A stretch of DNA of 41,843 bases from VMCP01 sp964408945 (GTDB taxonomy: Bacteria > Bacteroidota > Bacteroidia > NS11-12g > UBA955): positions 1-41,843 of the forward strand of contig CAYPBJ010000020.1 of assembly GCA_964408945.1 (NCBI GenBank), in the 5' to 3' direction. The position numbers were made by a program, and so were the translations under genes. Below are positions 15,274-22,992 of the stretch, in pieces; positions within the stretch are counted from its first letter, which is position 1; every line of letters begins with the position of its first letter. Below the pieces are notes generated by a model. The model saw nothing but the letters and a program-made list of their open reading frames with translations. It did no database searches and was not told the origin of the DNA.

Positions 15274-15951
15274 ATGCCTAAAGTAAAAATGCCTAGATCA
15301 GCTCCGTCGTTGGATATGACTCCAATGGTGGACTTGGCGTTTCTTTTGGTGACATTCTTCATTTTGACCTCAAGTTTCCGTGCTCCTGAGCCTGTGATTC
15401 TTGATCCTCCATCATCAACCACCGAGATCCAAATTCCAAAACAAGTTTTCTTGGTGATGATTGACGAAGAGGGGCGTGTATATGTGGACATCACAAATGC
15501 TGCGGTTAAATCTAAAGTTCTCAAGCAAATAATGTCTGAATTCAAAGTTCAAGGAATGAGTGAAGAAGACATTAATAATTTTGGTGGAGTAGGACCCGTT
15601 GGATTACGTGCCGCAGAAATTCCAGCCTTCATGGCCTTGGAATCGAGCGACAGACCCAACTACGAGCAAAAAGGAATCCCCTACGATACCGCAGAGAGCA
15701 AGATCAAAACTTGTGAATTGTACTATTGGGCATATTTAACAAAAATTGAAGCCCACAACGATTACAAGCAGCGTGAAGAAGAAGCCAAATTGAAAAATAT
15801 GGAGTTTGATAAATCAAATTACATTCAGTTTGCCATTAAAGCAGCTAGCAACGCGAAATACGATAAAATCAATCAAGTGATTCAAGTGTTCCGAGAGGCT
15901 AAAGTAAAACAGTTCCAAATGATAACCGGCTTAGAAAGCGCACCTAACTAA
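15274..15951 (+). CDS. exbD: ExbD-family biopolymer transport protein, long form
   Basis: A 225-residue protein with the ExbD signature LDMTPMVDLAFLLVTFFILT at residues about 11-31. It contains the transmembrane helix and the conserved Asp that takes part in proton transfer. At 225 residues it is much longer than classical ExbD (about 140). The extra periplasmic part contains FGGVGPVGLRAAEIPAFMAL and a helical charged C-terminus. It is paired with a second ExbD directly downstream, so the locus encodes two non-identical ExbD subunits, an arrangement common in Bacteroidota. Confidence 0.93.
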   Translation: MPKVKMPRSAPSLDMTPMVDLAFLLVTFFILTSSFRAPEPVILDPPSSTTEIQIPKQVFLVMIDEEGRVYVDITNAAVKSKVLKQIMSEFKVQGMSEEDINNFGGVGPVGLRAAEIPAFMALESSDRPNYEQKGIPYDTAESKIKTCELYYWAYLTKIEAHNDYKQREEEAKLKNMEFDKSNYIQFAIKAASNAKYDKINQVIQVFREAKVKQFQMITGLESAPN

Positions 15952-15963
15952 ATAGTAAAAGAT

Positions 15964-16593
15964 ATGGCAGAAATAATTCAGCAGAGTTCGGGCGGTGATG
16001 GTAAAAAAAGAGCCAAAAAACTGAGCACCAGAGTCGACATGACTCCCATGGTTGACTTGGCTTTCTTGCTCTTGACCTTCTTCGTTTTGACTTCAACCTT
16101 TTCTAAGCCCAAGGTGTTGCGCATGATCTTTCCGGAAAAACTTGATAAGAACAATCCTCAAGTAAAACAACCCGAAGTGAAAAACGGTCTAACTTTATTG
16201 TTGACCAAAGACAATCGTTTGTTTTACTACAATGGTGCTCTTAAAGCTGATAATCCTCCTACAGAAATCAGCTACACCAAAGATGGACTTAGAAAGATTT
16301 TGATTGAAAGAAATGCTCCCTTGATTAAGCAATTAAAGGAACTTCAAAACAAATTAGCAAAAGTGGCTGCAGCAGACACCGCCGCTAAAAATAAAATTGA
16401 ACTCGAAGCTAAAGCAGCCCAACAACAATCTTCCTTGGTCATACTAGTGAAACCTGACAAAGACGCAACCTACGAAAATGTCATTGACATCGTAGACGAG
16501 TTTCTGATTACTCAAGTTGCTAAATACTTTGTTGTAGATACTGGTTTTGATCCTTTGGAAAGAAAATTGGTGGACGAAAAATTAAATCAATAA
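15964..16593 (+). CDS. exbD: ExbD-family biopolymer transport protein, second copy
   Basis: A 209-residue ExbD homologue. After a basic N-terminus (GKKRAKKLS) comes VDMTPMVDLAFLLLTFFVLT (residues about 24-43), nearly the same as in the preceding gene. The periplasmic part has a helical Lys/Ala-rich insertion (LKELQNKLAKVAAADTAAKN) and ends with the ExbD-type strand-helix region IDIVDEFLITQVAKYFVVDT. It lies 12 bp after the first exbD and 2 bp before tonB. The two copies diverge strongly outside the membrane segment, so they are an old duplication. Confidence 0.93.
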   Translation: MAEIIQQSSGGDGKKRAKKLSTRVDMTPMVDLAFLLLTFFVLTSTFSKPKVLRMIFPEKLDKNNPQVKQPEVKNGLTLLLTKDNRLFYYNGALKADNPPTEISYTKDGLRKILIERNAPLIKQLKELQNKLAKVAAADTAAKNKIELEAKAAQQQSSLVILVKPDKDATYENVIDIVDEFLITQVAKYFVVDTGFDPLERKLVDEKLNQ

Positions 16594-16595
16594 TT

Positions 16596-17426
16596 ATGGA
16601 AGAGAACGGATTCATGAAACAATTTAACCGTTGGGATTTGCCTGAGGCAGATTCTCGATTGGAATTGGTCTTTCAAGACCGATTCAAAGATTACGGTGCG
16701 TATCAAGTAAGAAAACTCTTCCGCAGGTCTCAAGCATTAGCAACCGTTGTTACTGTTGTGTTCGTGGTGTTTATTGCATTGATACCTCGTATTGTTGATT
16801 CATTATCTAAGGAGCCCGAAGTTAAAAAGAAACCTAAATTTGCGGTTAACCTTGAAGACATCAAAGCTCCTGATGAAGAGAAAGAAGACAAACCCAAAGA
16901 ACCACCAAAATTGAAAGAGCCAGAACCCGTAGCAACTCAAGCTTACGTGGCTCCTAGAATTAACCCAGATGCTGAGAACGACGATGTTATCAATCCACCT
17001 GATGTTGTAACCAATACGGGTCTTAAAAACATTGAAGGACAAACAGATCCTACGGCGCCAGATTTGGGTGGTGAAGAAGGGCCAACCGGTGGCGGAGGCG
17101 ACGAAGGTCCAGTAGCCGATGTTCAAGTGAAAGCTTCTTTCCCTGGAGGGGAATTGGCATTCCGTGAATATGTGGGTTCTACTTTCCAATACCCTGTTCG
17201 TTGTCAAGACGAAGGAATCAACGGTTCGGTAGTTCTTCGATTCATTGTTGACCAATCAGGACGTGTTTCTAAAGTTTCAGCGATTGAAGAAACTAAGAGC
17301 TGTCCAGAATTTACCGAAGAAGCCATTCGCGTATTGAAAAAATCACCGCGCTGGATTCCCGGTCAGAACAAAGGACGATTCGTGATCTCTTGGAGGGAAA
17401 TCCCCATCAAGTTGACCATTGAATAA
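16596..17426 (+). CDS. tonB: TonB family energy transducer
   Basis: A 276-residue protein. A cytoplasmic N-terminal part of about 45 residues (RFKDYGAYQVRKLFRRSQAL, typical of Bacteroidota TonB) precedes the single helix at about 46-66 (ALATVVTVVFVVFIALI). A Pro/Glu/Lys-rich periplasm-spanning linker (KPKEPPKLKEPEPVATQAYV) and an acidic Gly-rich segment follow. The C-terminal TonB domain occupies about 190-276: SFPGGELAFREYVGSTFQYP, then GSVVLRFIVDQSGRVSKVSA, ending PGQNKGRFVISWREIPIKLT. It delivers ExbBD-derived energy to TonB-dependent receptors such as the one at 30419-32713. Confidence 0.95.
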   Translation: MEENGFMKQFNRWDLPEADSRLELVFQDRFKDYGAYQVRKLFRRSQALATVVTVVFVVFIALIPRIVDSLSKEPEVKKKPKFAVNLEDIKAPDEEKEDKPKEPPKLKEPEPVATQAYVAPRINPDAENDDVINPPDVVTNTGLKNIEGQTDPTAPDLGGEEGPTGGGGDEGPVADVQVKASFPGGELAFREYVGSTFQYPVRCQDEGINGSVVLRFIVDQSGRVSKVSAIEETKSCPEFTEEAIRVLKKSPRWIPGQNKGRFVISWREIPIKLTIE

Positions 17427-17446
17427 TCTATATTCTTGAAATTTTT

Positions 17447-17480
17447 AAGAGGCTGTCTCACAAGGGCAGCCTCTTTTTTT
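17447..17480 (+). terminator. Rho-independent terminator of the Ton operon
   Basis: Stem AAGAGGCTG / CAGCCTCTT around an 11-nt loop, then a T run. Confidence 0.88.
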
Positions 17481-17519
17481 GTGCCAAAATAAACCCTATT
17501 GCTTAATATTGCCCCACAA

Positions 17520-19013
17520 ATGTCTGCAGGCCCTCTACTGAAAATTGAAAACTTAACCATTGATGCGAATAATCCTTTTAAAAGATTGTTACTCGTTGAG
17601 AATTTGCAGTTGAATGCCGGTGAAATTCATGCAGTCATTGGTGAAAGTGGAAGCGGTAAATCACTGCTCTTAAAAACGGTTTTAGGACTTTTACCCAAGG
17701 GGTTGACATCACAAGGGAAGTGCTTACTACGAAACGAATCTCTTGAGAATATTGATTGGCTTAAAGTCAGAGGAAAACACATCGGAATGGTTTTTCAAGA
17801 GCCAATGTCGGCGTTGAACCCGCACATGACCTGTTTGGCCCAGCTTAAAGAATCGTGGCAAATTCATGCACCGTCTTCTGAGAAAAATTCCCTAGATACT
17901 ATATATGCTCGATTAGAGGCTGTTGGATTGGGATTTCTTAAGAATAGGCTATCGAGAACCTATCCGCACGAATTATCAGGCGGTCAAAGGCAAAGATTGA
18001 TGATTGCCATGGCCACTCTACACAAGCCAGAACTGATTCTAGCCGATGAACCTACCACAGCGTTAGATTTTTTTTCCAGGGAAGCGGTGATGCGAGACCT
18101 GATAAAAATTGCCCAAGAAATGGGAAGTGCCGTTTTATGGGTCTCTCACGAATTGGATTTGGTTCGAAAATTTGCCCATCGCATTACCGTAATGAAACGG
18201 GGAGAAGTCTTGCAACAGGGTGATATATCTGAGGTATTCCGGAATCCGGTGCCTTATTTAGAAGAGTTGGTTGAGGCAAACCCAAAGGCAAAAGAGCTAA
18301 AGGCAACAGAGGGTGAAATTTATCTTGAAGTAAAAAATCTCAAGAAGTCATATTTAACCAGGGGCGGAAACTCAACTAAACGGATTTTGGCACTAGATGG
18401 ATTTTCGGTGGCGTTATCTCAACGACAAACCTTAGCAATTATTGGAACCAGTGGTTCTGGAAAATCTACGTTTGCAAAATTGTTGGTTGGGCTAGAAAAG
18501 CCCGATTCAGGCGAAGTTTGGTTGAATGGAAAACCACTGAAATTGCAACCACCAACGGGTGTGCAAATGGTATTTCAAGACCCACTGGCTTCTTTGAATT
18601 TAAGGCAATCGGCTAAACAAGCCATGGTCGAAATACTCAAATTAAAACATCCCCAGAAACGGAAAGAAGAATTTGAACAAACCGCAGTGGAACTGCTCAG
18701 AAAGGTAGGATTTGACGACCGATTGATTGAGGCAAGACCCAGACAAATGAGCGGCGGACAAAGGCAGCGGCTGTGCATAGCAAAGGCATTGGCAACAGAG
18801 CCAAAGGTTCTCATTTTAGATGAGGCAGTGGCAGCTTTAGATCCACTCATTCAGAAACAGATTCTGGATTTGTTGAAAGAAATTCAGCAATCGGAAGGGT
18901 TGATTTATTTATTCATTACACACAACCTTGATGTAGCTCGATCAATGGCCGATGTAAGCATTTATTTGAACGAAGGGAAAATGGCTGAAATTCCCGAAAG
19001 TTGGTCTGTTTAG
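17520..19013 (+). CDS. ABC transporter ATP-binding protein with two fused nucleotide-binding domains (Dpp/Opp/YejF type)
   Basis: A 497-residue cytoplasmic protein with two complete ABC domains. Domain 1 has Walker A GESGSGKS (residues 41-48), signature LSGGQRQRL (about 154) and Walker B LILADEPT. Domain 2 has Walker A GTSGSGKS (about 310), signature MSGGQRQR and Walker B VLILDEAVAALD. The duplicated layout and the MVFQEPMSALNPHM / MVFQDPLASLNLRQ stretches are those of peptide/nickel importer ATPases. No permease or binding-protein genes adjoin, so the partners must lie elsewhere. ATG 17520 is used; TTG 17499 is in frame but unlikely. TAATATTG at 17504-17511 is a one-mismatch candidate -7 box. 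Confidence 0.9.
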   Translation: MSAGPLLKIENLTIDANNPFKRLLLVENLQLNAGEIHAVIGESGSGKSLLLKTVLGLLPKGLTSQGKCLLRNESLENIDWLKVRGKHIGMVFQEPMSALNPHMTCLAQLKESWQIHAPSSEKNSLDTIYARLEAVGLGFLKNRLSRTYPHELSGGQRQRLMIAMATLHKPELILADEPTTALDFFSREAVMRDLIKIAQEMGSAVLWVSHELDLVRKFAHRITVMKRGEVLQQGDISEVFRNPVPYLEELVEANPKAKELKATEGEIYLEVKNLKKSYLTRGGNSTKRILALDGFSVALSQRQTLAIIGTSGSGKSTFAKLLVGLEKPDSGEVWLNGKPLKLQPPTGVQMVFQDPLASLNLRQSAKQAMVEILKLKHPQKRKEEFEQTAVELLRKVGFDDRLIEARPRQMSGGQRQRLCIAKALATEPKVLILDEAVAALDPLIQKQILDLLKEIQQSEGLIYLFITHNLDVARSMADVSIYLNEGKMAEIPESWSV

Positions 19014-19064
19014 ACACTCCCAAACTTGTGGATATTGGCAATCAAACATGACATGATGATTGGT

Positions 19065-19072
19065 TAAATTTG
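19065..19072 (+). promoter_or_regulatory. Candidate -7 element for the LysM protein gene
   Basis: TAAATTTG matches TAnnTTTG and ends 3 nt before ATG 19076, implying a leaderless transcript if used. No correctly spaced TTG box is seen. Confidence 0.35.
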
Positions 19073-19075
19073 ATC

Positions 19076-20131
19076 ATGCGTTTGATTTTAATTTCACTGT
19101 TTCTATGGGCTACAAGCCTATCGGCTCAAAAAATTCAAGATACTTTAAAACTGCCCGCTATTCACACAGTTGAAAAGGGCGAGACCTTATTTAAAATTTC
19201 GCAGAAGTACTCAATGAACATTTCTGAGCTCCGTGAATTAAATCCGGGTGTAGACATTCTTCAGCCAGGAATGAAACTGAAAGTAAAAGGGAAATGGTTA
19301 ATCAATCCACAAACGACGCCCGTATACAATGGTAGGAATGTGATTTTACACGAGATAAAAAAAGGGGAGACCTTATACGGCTTATCTAAACAATACAATA
19401 CATCCATTGAAGACTTGAAAAAAGTGAATGGGGTCAATGAATTTGATTTGCAACCTGGAGGCTATTTAAAAGTCCTAGGAACAGAGGTTTCTGCCGCATC
19501 AGAATCTGCAAGTGATCAGGTGAAGCCGGTTGATGCATCCAAAGTAAAGATTGACACTTCTTCAAAAGCTGCTCCNNNNNNNNNNNNNNNNNNNNNNNNN
19601 NNNNNNNNNNNNNNNNNNNNNNNNNNNNNNNNNNNNNNNNNNNNNNNNNNNNNNNNNNNNNNNNNNNNNNNNNNNAAGCCGGTTGATGCATCCAAAGTAA
19701 AGATTGACACTTCTTCAAAAGCTGCTCCAGTTACGTCTCCAGCAACGGCTCCAGCAACGGCACCGGCTGCGGCACCGGCTAAAGAAAAAGAAGATCGCAA
19801 AGGCGGTGTTATTGAAGCAGGTAGTGCTTCTAAAAAAGGCAAATATTCCATTTCAAAAGAGAAAGTGACAGCTTACAATAGCGCCTCAGAAGAAGGAAAT
19901 AGCAACGAAAGAGCATCCATTTGGATAGAAGGAGTTGCAAAAAATCAAGTGGTCGCACTGGTGAATCCCGACAATAACATTGTGGTTTATGCCATCAATC
20001 AAGGAAAACCCAAATCAAATAAAAACCCTAAAACGGCTGTGATATCTTCATATTTGGCCGATAAATTAGGATTTGGCAATCGTAAAATGGCTTCAGTTTA
20101 CGTGCAGTATGCAATTCCTGAAAAGCTCTAA
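19076..20131 (+). CDS. Secreted protein with two LysM domains and a DPBB-like C-terminus (contains assembly gap)
   Basis: Signal peptide MRLILISLFLWATSLSAQ, then LysM domain 1 at residues about 30-72 (HTVEKGETLFKISQKYSMNI) and LysM domain 2 at about 92-136 (HEIKKGETLYGLSKQYNTSI). LysM binds peptidoglycan. A Ser/Ala/Pro linker (PATAPATAPAAAPAKEKEDR) leads to a C-terminal region with VVALVNPDNNIVVYAINQGK, VISSYLADKLGF and ASVYVQYA. Its pattern resembles a degenerate RlpA-type double-psi beta-barrel (inference). A 100-N gap at 19576-19675 sits in the linker, flanked by an exact 53-bp duplicate. Removing gap plus duplicate deletes 153 bp and keeps frame, giving about 300 residues. The 3' end overlaps the next gene by 23 bp. 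Confidence 0.85.
   Translation: MRLILISLFLWATSLSAQKIQDTLKLPAIHTVEKGETLFKISQKYSMNISELRELNPGVDILQPGMKLKVKGKWLINPQTTPVYNGRNVILHEIKKGETLYGLSKQYNTSIEDLKKVNGVNEFDLQPGGYLKVLGTEVSAASESASDQVKPVDASKVKIDTSSKAAXXXXXXXXXXXXXXXXXXXXXXXXXXXXXXXXXXKPVDASKVKIDTSSKAAPVTSPATAPATAPAAAPAKEKEDRKGGVIEAGSASKKGKYSISKEKVTAYNSASEEGNSNERASIWIEGVAKNQVVALVNPDNNIVVYAINQGKPKSNKNPKTAVISSYLADKLGFGNRKMASVYVQYAIPEKL
19576..19675. other. Assembly gap (100 N) flanked by a 53-bp exact duplicate
   Basis: The 53 bases before the gap (19523-19575) recur exactly after it (19676-19728). The fixed 100-N length and the terminal overlap indicate unmerged contig ends, not a biological tandem repeat. Confidence 0.85.
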
Positions 20132-21314
20132 TTTAGCCGCAATTTGCTTGGCATTGGCCTTGGGTTCAGTGCATTTCGCACCAGCTTTAGCCTCAATCTT
20201 TACGGGACTATCTGTTGTAATTGGTATTTCTCAAATCAAGCATAGCTTTCCATGGAAAAGCACACTCTTGATTCTTAGCTCCTTTCTATTCATCGTCTTG
20301 GTGAATTTTAAGCATTCTGATTTCGCCGTTTTAGACTTTAATCGAATAGTCATTTATGCACCATTGCTGTTCGTGCCTCTGCTTTTCTTGGTTTTTAAGC
20401 CACTTAAAATCAATAAGTTGATTGTTTATCTTATTGCATTGCCTCCGCTGTGGATTGTCATCGCATCGGTGTTGAATTATTTCAATCACTATGAATTCCT
20501 CTCACAAATGGTTTTAGAATCAAAACCTTTACCCTTGTTTTCATCGGTTTACCATATTGAATTCAGTTTTATATTAACCTCAGTTTTATTGTTTCTGGGG
20601 ATGTTTTTATGGAGAAATATCCAAGAATTGCGTTCAAATAGAGATGTTTTAGTCATCTTTATATTGCTCTTTCTAGGCATGCATATACTAAGTGCTCGCA
20701 CCGGATTGTTGTCCTTTTGGATGTCGGTTGGGGTTTGGGCTGCTTTTGAGGGACATAAATACATAAAGCAACATTGGAAAATCGCTTTATTGGGTGTTTT
20801 TACATTGATTTTACTCGCCTTTGTGACCCCCAGCATCAAGAATAGAGTTTTAAACACCACCGAAGATTTATCGGCTGTTATTAATGGCGGAGACTTGAAT
20901 CACAAAAGTTTTGGACAACGATGGGAAGCTTGGAGAGCGAGCTTGGCCATAATTGAAAATCACCGAGCTTGGGGTGTTGGTAGTTCACGCAAAGAGGAAG
21001 CGTTGATACAAGGTCACCAAATGATTGGTTCACAGGTTGACATTGAAAATCAAGTTCAACCGCACAACCAATGGATTCAATGGGTTTTGGAGTGGGGAGT
21101 GATATTTTTGGTATTTCCTGTTGTTTTATTGATTTGGGGTCTAAGAACTCAACAATCAATCATGGTATATATGAGTTTTATGGCTATTTTCGTGGCGACT
21201 CAATTTGAAAGTTTATTGGAACGTCAGTCGGGGGTGCTCGCAGTGCTCTTTCTATTAACGGTTTCGGGAATTCAATTCTCGAAAAATCCGAAACTTTCTG
21301 AAAATAGTCAATGA
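20109..21314 (+). CDS. O-antigen ligase/polymerase-like membrane protein
   Basis: A 401-residue polytopic membrane protein with about ten to eleven hydrophobic helices and one large periplasmic loop (about 240-335). The loop region contains GQRWEAWRASLAIIENHRAW, GVGSSRKEEALIQGH and QPHNQWIQWVLEWGVIFLVF. The RWEAW, hGVG and HN-W-Q-L-E-G spacing is the pattern of the O-antigen ligase (WaaL/Wzy) superfamily. It probably acts on undecaprenyl-linked glycans, either ligating or polymerising them; the two cannot be separated from sequence. ATG 20109 is chosen because it begins just before the first helix; the earlier GTG/ATG region is coding for the LysM protein, which it overlaps by 23 bp. Confidence 0.77.
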   Translation: MQFLKSSNLAAICLALALGSVHFAPALASIFTGLSVVIGISQIKHSFPWKSTLLILSSFLFIVLVNFKHSDFAVLDFNRIVIYAPLLFVPLLFLVFKPLKINKLIVYLIALPPLWIVIASVLNYFNHYEFLSQMVLESKPLPLFSSVYHIEFSFILTSVLLFLGMFLWRNIQELRSNRDVLVIFILLFLGMHILSARTGLLSFWMSVGVWAAFEGHKYIKQHWKIALLGVFTLILLAFVTPSIKNRVLNTTEDLSAVINGGDLNHKSFGQRWEAWRASLAIIENHRAWGVGSSRKEEALIQGHQMIGSQVDIENQVQPHNQWIQWVLEWGVIFLVFPVVLLIWGLRTQQSIMVYMSFMAIFVATQFESLLERQSGVLAVLFLLTVSGIQFSKNPKLSENSQ

Positions 21315-21318
21315 TATA

Positions 21319-21349
21319 TTTGTTAAATCGAATTAATTTCCTATATTTG
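21319..21349 (+). promoter_or_regulatory. Promoter of rpmB-rpmG-DUF4295 operon
   Basis: TTTG (21319-21322), 19 nt, TATATTTG (21342-21349), 14 nt before the rpmB ATG; a consensus Bacteroidota promoter. Confidence 0.82.
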
Positions 21350-21363
21350 CAACCCCAAAAACT

Positions 21364-21597
21364 ATGTCTAGAGTTTGTGATCTAACCGGTAAAAAGGCTT
21401 TAAAAGGTAATCGTGTTTCGCACTCGAATAAGAAAACTAAGCGCAGATTCTACCCGAATTTGCAGACTAAAAAATTCTTTATCGAGGAGACCGGTGAGTG
21501 GATTACGTTGAAGGTGTCTACTCAAACCATTAAGACCATTGATAAAAAGGGCATGGCTGCCTGTTTGAACAATTTATTTAAGAAAGGAAAAATCTAA
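21364..21597 (+). CDS. rpmB: Large ribosomal subunit protein bL28
   Basis: A 77-residue basic protein. It begins SRVCDLTGKKALKGNRVSHS and continues KTKRRFYPNLQTKKFF, with the single CDLTGK cysteine that marks L28. Length matches the Bacteroidota form. It is the first gene of a tight three-gene ribosomal operon (rpmG starts 2 nt after its stop) with a consensus promoter upstream and a terminator after the third gene. Confidence 0.98.
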   Translation: MSRVCDLTGKKALKGNRVSHSNKKTKRRFYPNLQTKKFFIEETGEWITLKVSTQTIKTIDKKGMAACLNNLFKKGKI

Positions 21598-21599
21598 TC

Positions 21600-21782
21600 A
21601 TGGCGAAGAAAGGCAACCGCGTTCAAGTAATATTAGAATGCACCGAGCAAAAAGGCAGCGGTGTAGCTGGTATGAGTCGTTACATCACGACCAAAAATAA
21701 GAAAAACACGCCCGAAAGAATTGAATTGAAAAAATACAATCCTTACATGCGTAAAGTAACCGTTCATAAAGAGATTAAATAA
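21600..21782 (+). CDS. rpmG: Large ribosomal subunit protein bL33
   Basis: A 60-residue protein, MAKKGNRVQVILECTEQKGS, then MSRYITTKNKKNTPERIELK and KYNPYMRKVTVHKEIK, diagnostic of L33. It lacks the zinc-ribbon CxxC pairs of the C+ form (only one Cys), so it does not depend on zinc. Its stop shares one base with the next start (TAATG at 21780-21784). Confidence 0.98.
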   Translation: MAKKGNRVQVILECTEQKGSGVAGMSRYITTKNKKNTPERIELKKYNPYMRKVTVHKEIK

Positions 21783-21937
21783 TGGCTAAAAAAGTAGTTG
21801 CAACCCTTAAAAAAGAAGGTGGTGTAGAGATGGTAAAAGTCATCCGCACAATCAAATCACCTAAGTCTGGTGCTTATACCTTCAAAGAAGAAATCGTAAC
21901 CGCTGAGCGTGTTAAAGACGTTCTAGCTAAAGGTTAA
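21782..21937 (+). CDS. DUF4295 family small protein (Bacteroidota ribosome-associated, bL38-like)
   Basis: A 51-residue basic protein: MAKKVVATLKKEGGVEMVKV, then IRTIKSPKSGAYTFKEEIVT and AERVKDVLAKG. It is immediately downstream of rpmG, sharing an A in TAATG. Size, sequence and the invariant position after bL28-bL33 identify it as DUF4295, a family largely restricted to Bacteroidota. From memory, it corresponds to the extra large-subunit protein called bL38 in the Flavobacterium johnsoniae ribosome structure; I cannot verify that here. The gene is short enough to be missed by length-filtered gene calling. A terminator follows at 21958-21983. Confidence 0.9.
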   Translation: MAKKVVATLKKEGGVEMVKVIRTIKSPKSGAYTFKEEIVTAERVKDVLAKG

Positions 21938-21957
21938 TTCTGAATAAAGATTTTTGG

Positions 21958-21983
21958 AAAAGCCCCGAATAGGGGCTTTTTTT
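21958..21983 (+). terminator. Rho-independent terminator of the rpmB operon
   Basis: Stem AAAAGCCCC / GGGGCTTTT with a 5-nt loop and T run; it separates the ribosomal genes from ftsY. Confidence 0.88.
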
Positions 21984-22010
21984 GTATATTCATATTCCAT
22001 TTCAGTCATT

Positions 22011-22982
22011 ATGTTCAATTGGTTCAAGAAAAAATCCGTCGACCCATCCCCAGAAAGTCAAAAAACCAGAGAAGCCCTCGCCCCTACGAGAACCGGCTTC
22101 TTATCTAAATTGGGTATTTTGCTGTCGGGGAAGAGTAAGATCGATTCTGATTTGCTCGATGAACTTGAAGAAGCACTTCTTACTTCCGATGTTGGAGTAG
22201 ATACCACCATGGCCATTGTAGATGCTGTAAAAGCACGCGCCAAAAATCAAGGTTTCGATGCTCCCGATGATCTTAATGCTTGGTTGGCCGAAATTACCGA
22301 TACTCTCATGCCCAATATTGGTGATCATTTGGCCAAAGATTTTCAATTGCAAAACCTTCAAACAAAAATGCCCTATGTGGTGCTTGTGGTTGGAATCAAT
22401 GGGGTAGGTAAAACAACCACCATAGGAAAAATGGCGCACAGATACGCTGCCGAAGGCAAAAAAGTAGTCTTAGGTGCCGCTGATACATTCAGAGCTGCTG
22501 CCGTTGATCAGTTAAATATTTGGAAAGACCGCGCCGGTGTTGAAATTGTGTCCCACGGCATGAATACAGATCCTGCAGCCGTTGCTTTTGATACCATAAA
22601 ACAAGGCGTTGAACAAAATGCCGATGTAGTCATCATTGACACAGCAGGCAGATTGCATAACAAAGTGGGATTGATGAACGAGCTCTCCAAAATTAAGAGG
22701 GTGATTCAGAAATTTAGAGACGATGCTCCGCATGAAGTAGTGCTGGTTATAGATGCAACTACCGGACAAAACGCTTTTGAACAAGCGCGCCAATTCACAC
22801 AAGCCACTCAAGTGAATGCACTTGCGGTCACTAAATTGGATGGCACAGCAAAAGGGGGAGTGGTCATTGGTGTAAGCCATCAATTCAACATCCCTGTTAA
22901 ATATATAGGTATAGGTGAAAAGGCTCAAGATTTAAAGCTGTTTGATAAAGAAACATTCATCGAGTCTATTTTTAGAGCATAA
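22011..22982 (+). CDS. ftsY: Signal recognition particle receptor FtsY
   Basis: A 323-residue SRP-type GTPase that receives SRP-ribosome complexes at the inner membrane. The NG domain is complete: G1 VGINGVGKTTTIGKMAH, then AADTFRAAAVDQL, DTAGRLHNKVGLMNEL (G3), TKLDGTAKGGVVIGV (G4) and a C-terminal YIGIGEKAQDLKLFD. The acidic A domain of E. coli FtsY is absent; only a short basic start (FNWFKKK) precedes the N domain, as in many bacteria. ATG 22011 is chosen because earlier in-frame starts lie inside the terminator hairpin. Confidence 0.97.
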   Translation: MFNWFKKKSVDPSPESQKTREALAPTRTGFLSKLGILLSGKSKIDSDLLDELEEALLTSDVGVDTTMAIVDAVKARAKNQGFDAPDDLNAWLAEITDTLMPNIGDHLAKDFQLQNLQTKMPYVVLVVGINGVGKTTTIGKMAHRYAAEGKKVVLGAADTFRAAAVDQLNIWKDRAGVEIVSHGMNTDPAAVAFDTIKQGVEQNADVVIIDTAGRLHNKVGLMNELSKIKRVIQKFRDDAPHEVVLVIDATTGQNAFEQARQFTQATQVNALAVTKLDGTAKGGVVIGVSHQFNIPVKYIGIGEKAQDLKLFDKETFIESIFRA

Positions 22983-22992
22983 GGTACATTTT

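Noticed and set aside
19523..19728. Biological tandem duplication in the LysM gene
   Set aside because: Exact duplicates directly bordering a fixed-length N gap are typical of unmerged contig ends; a similar structure occurs at 35413-35622.
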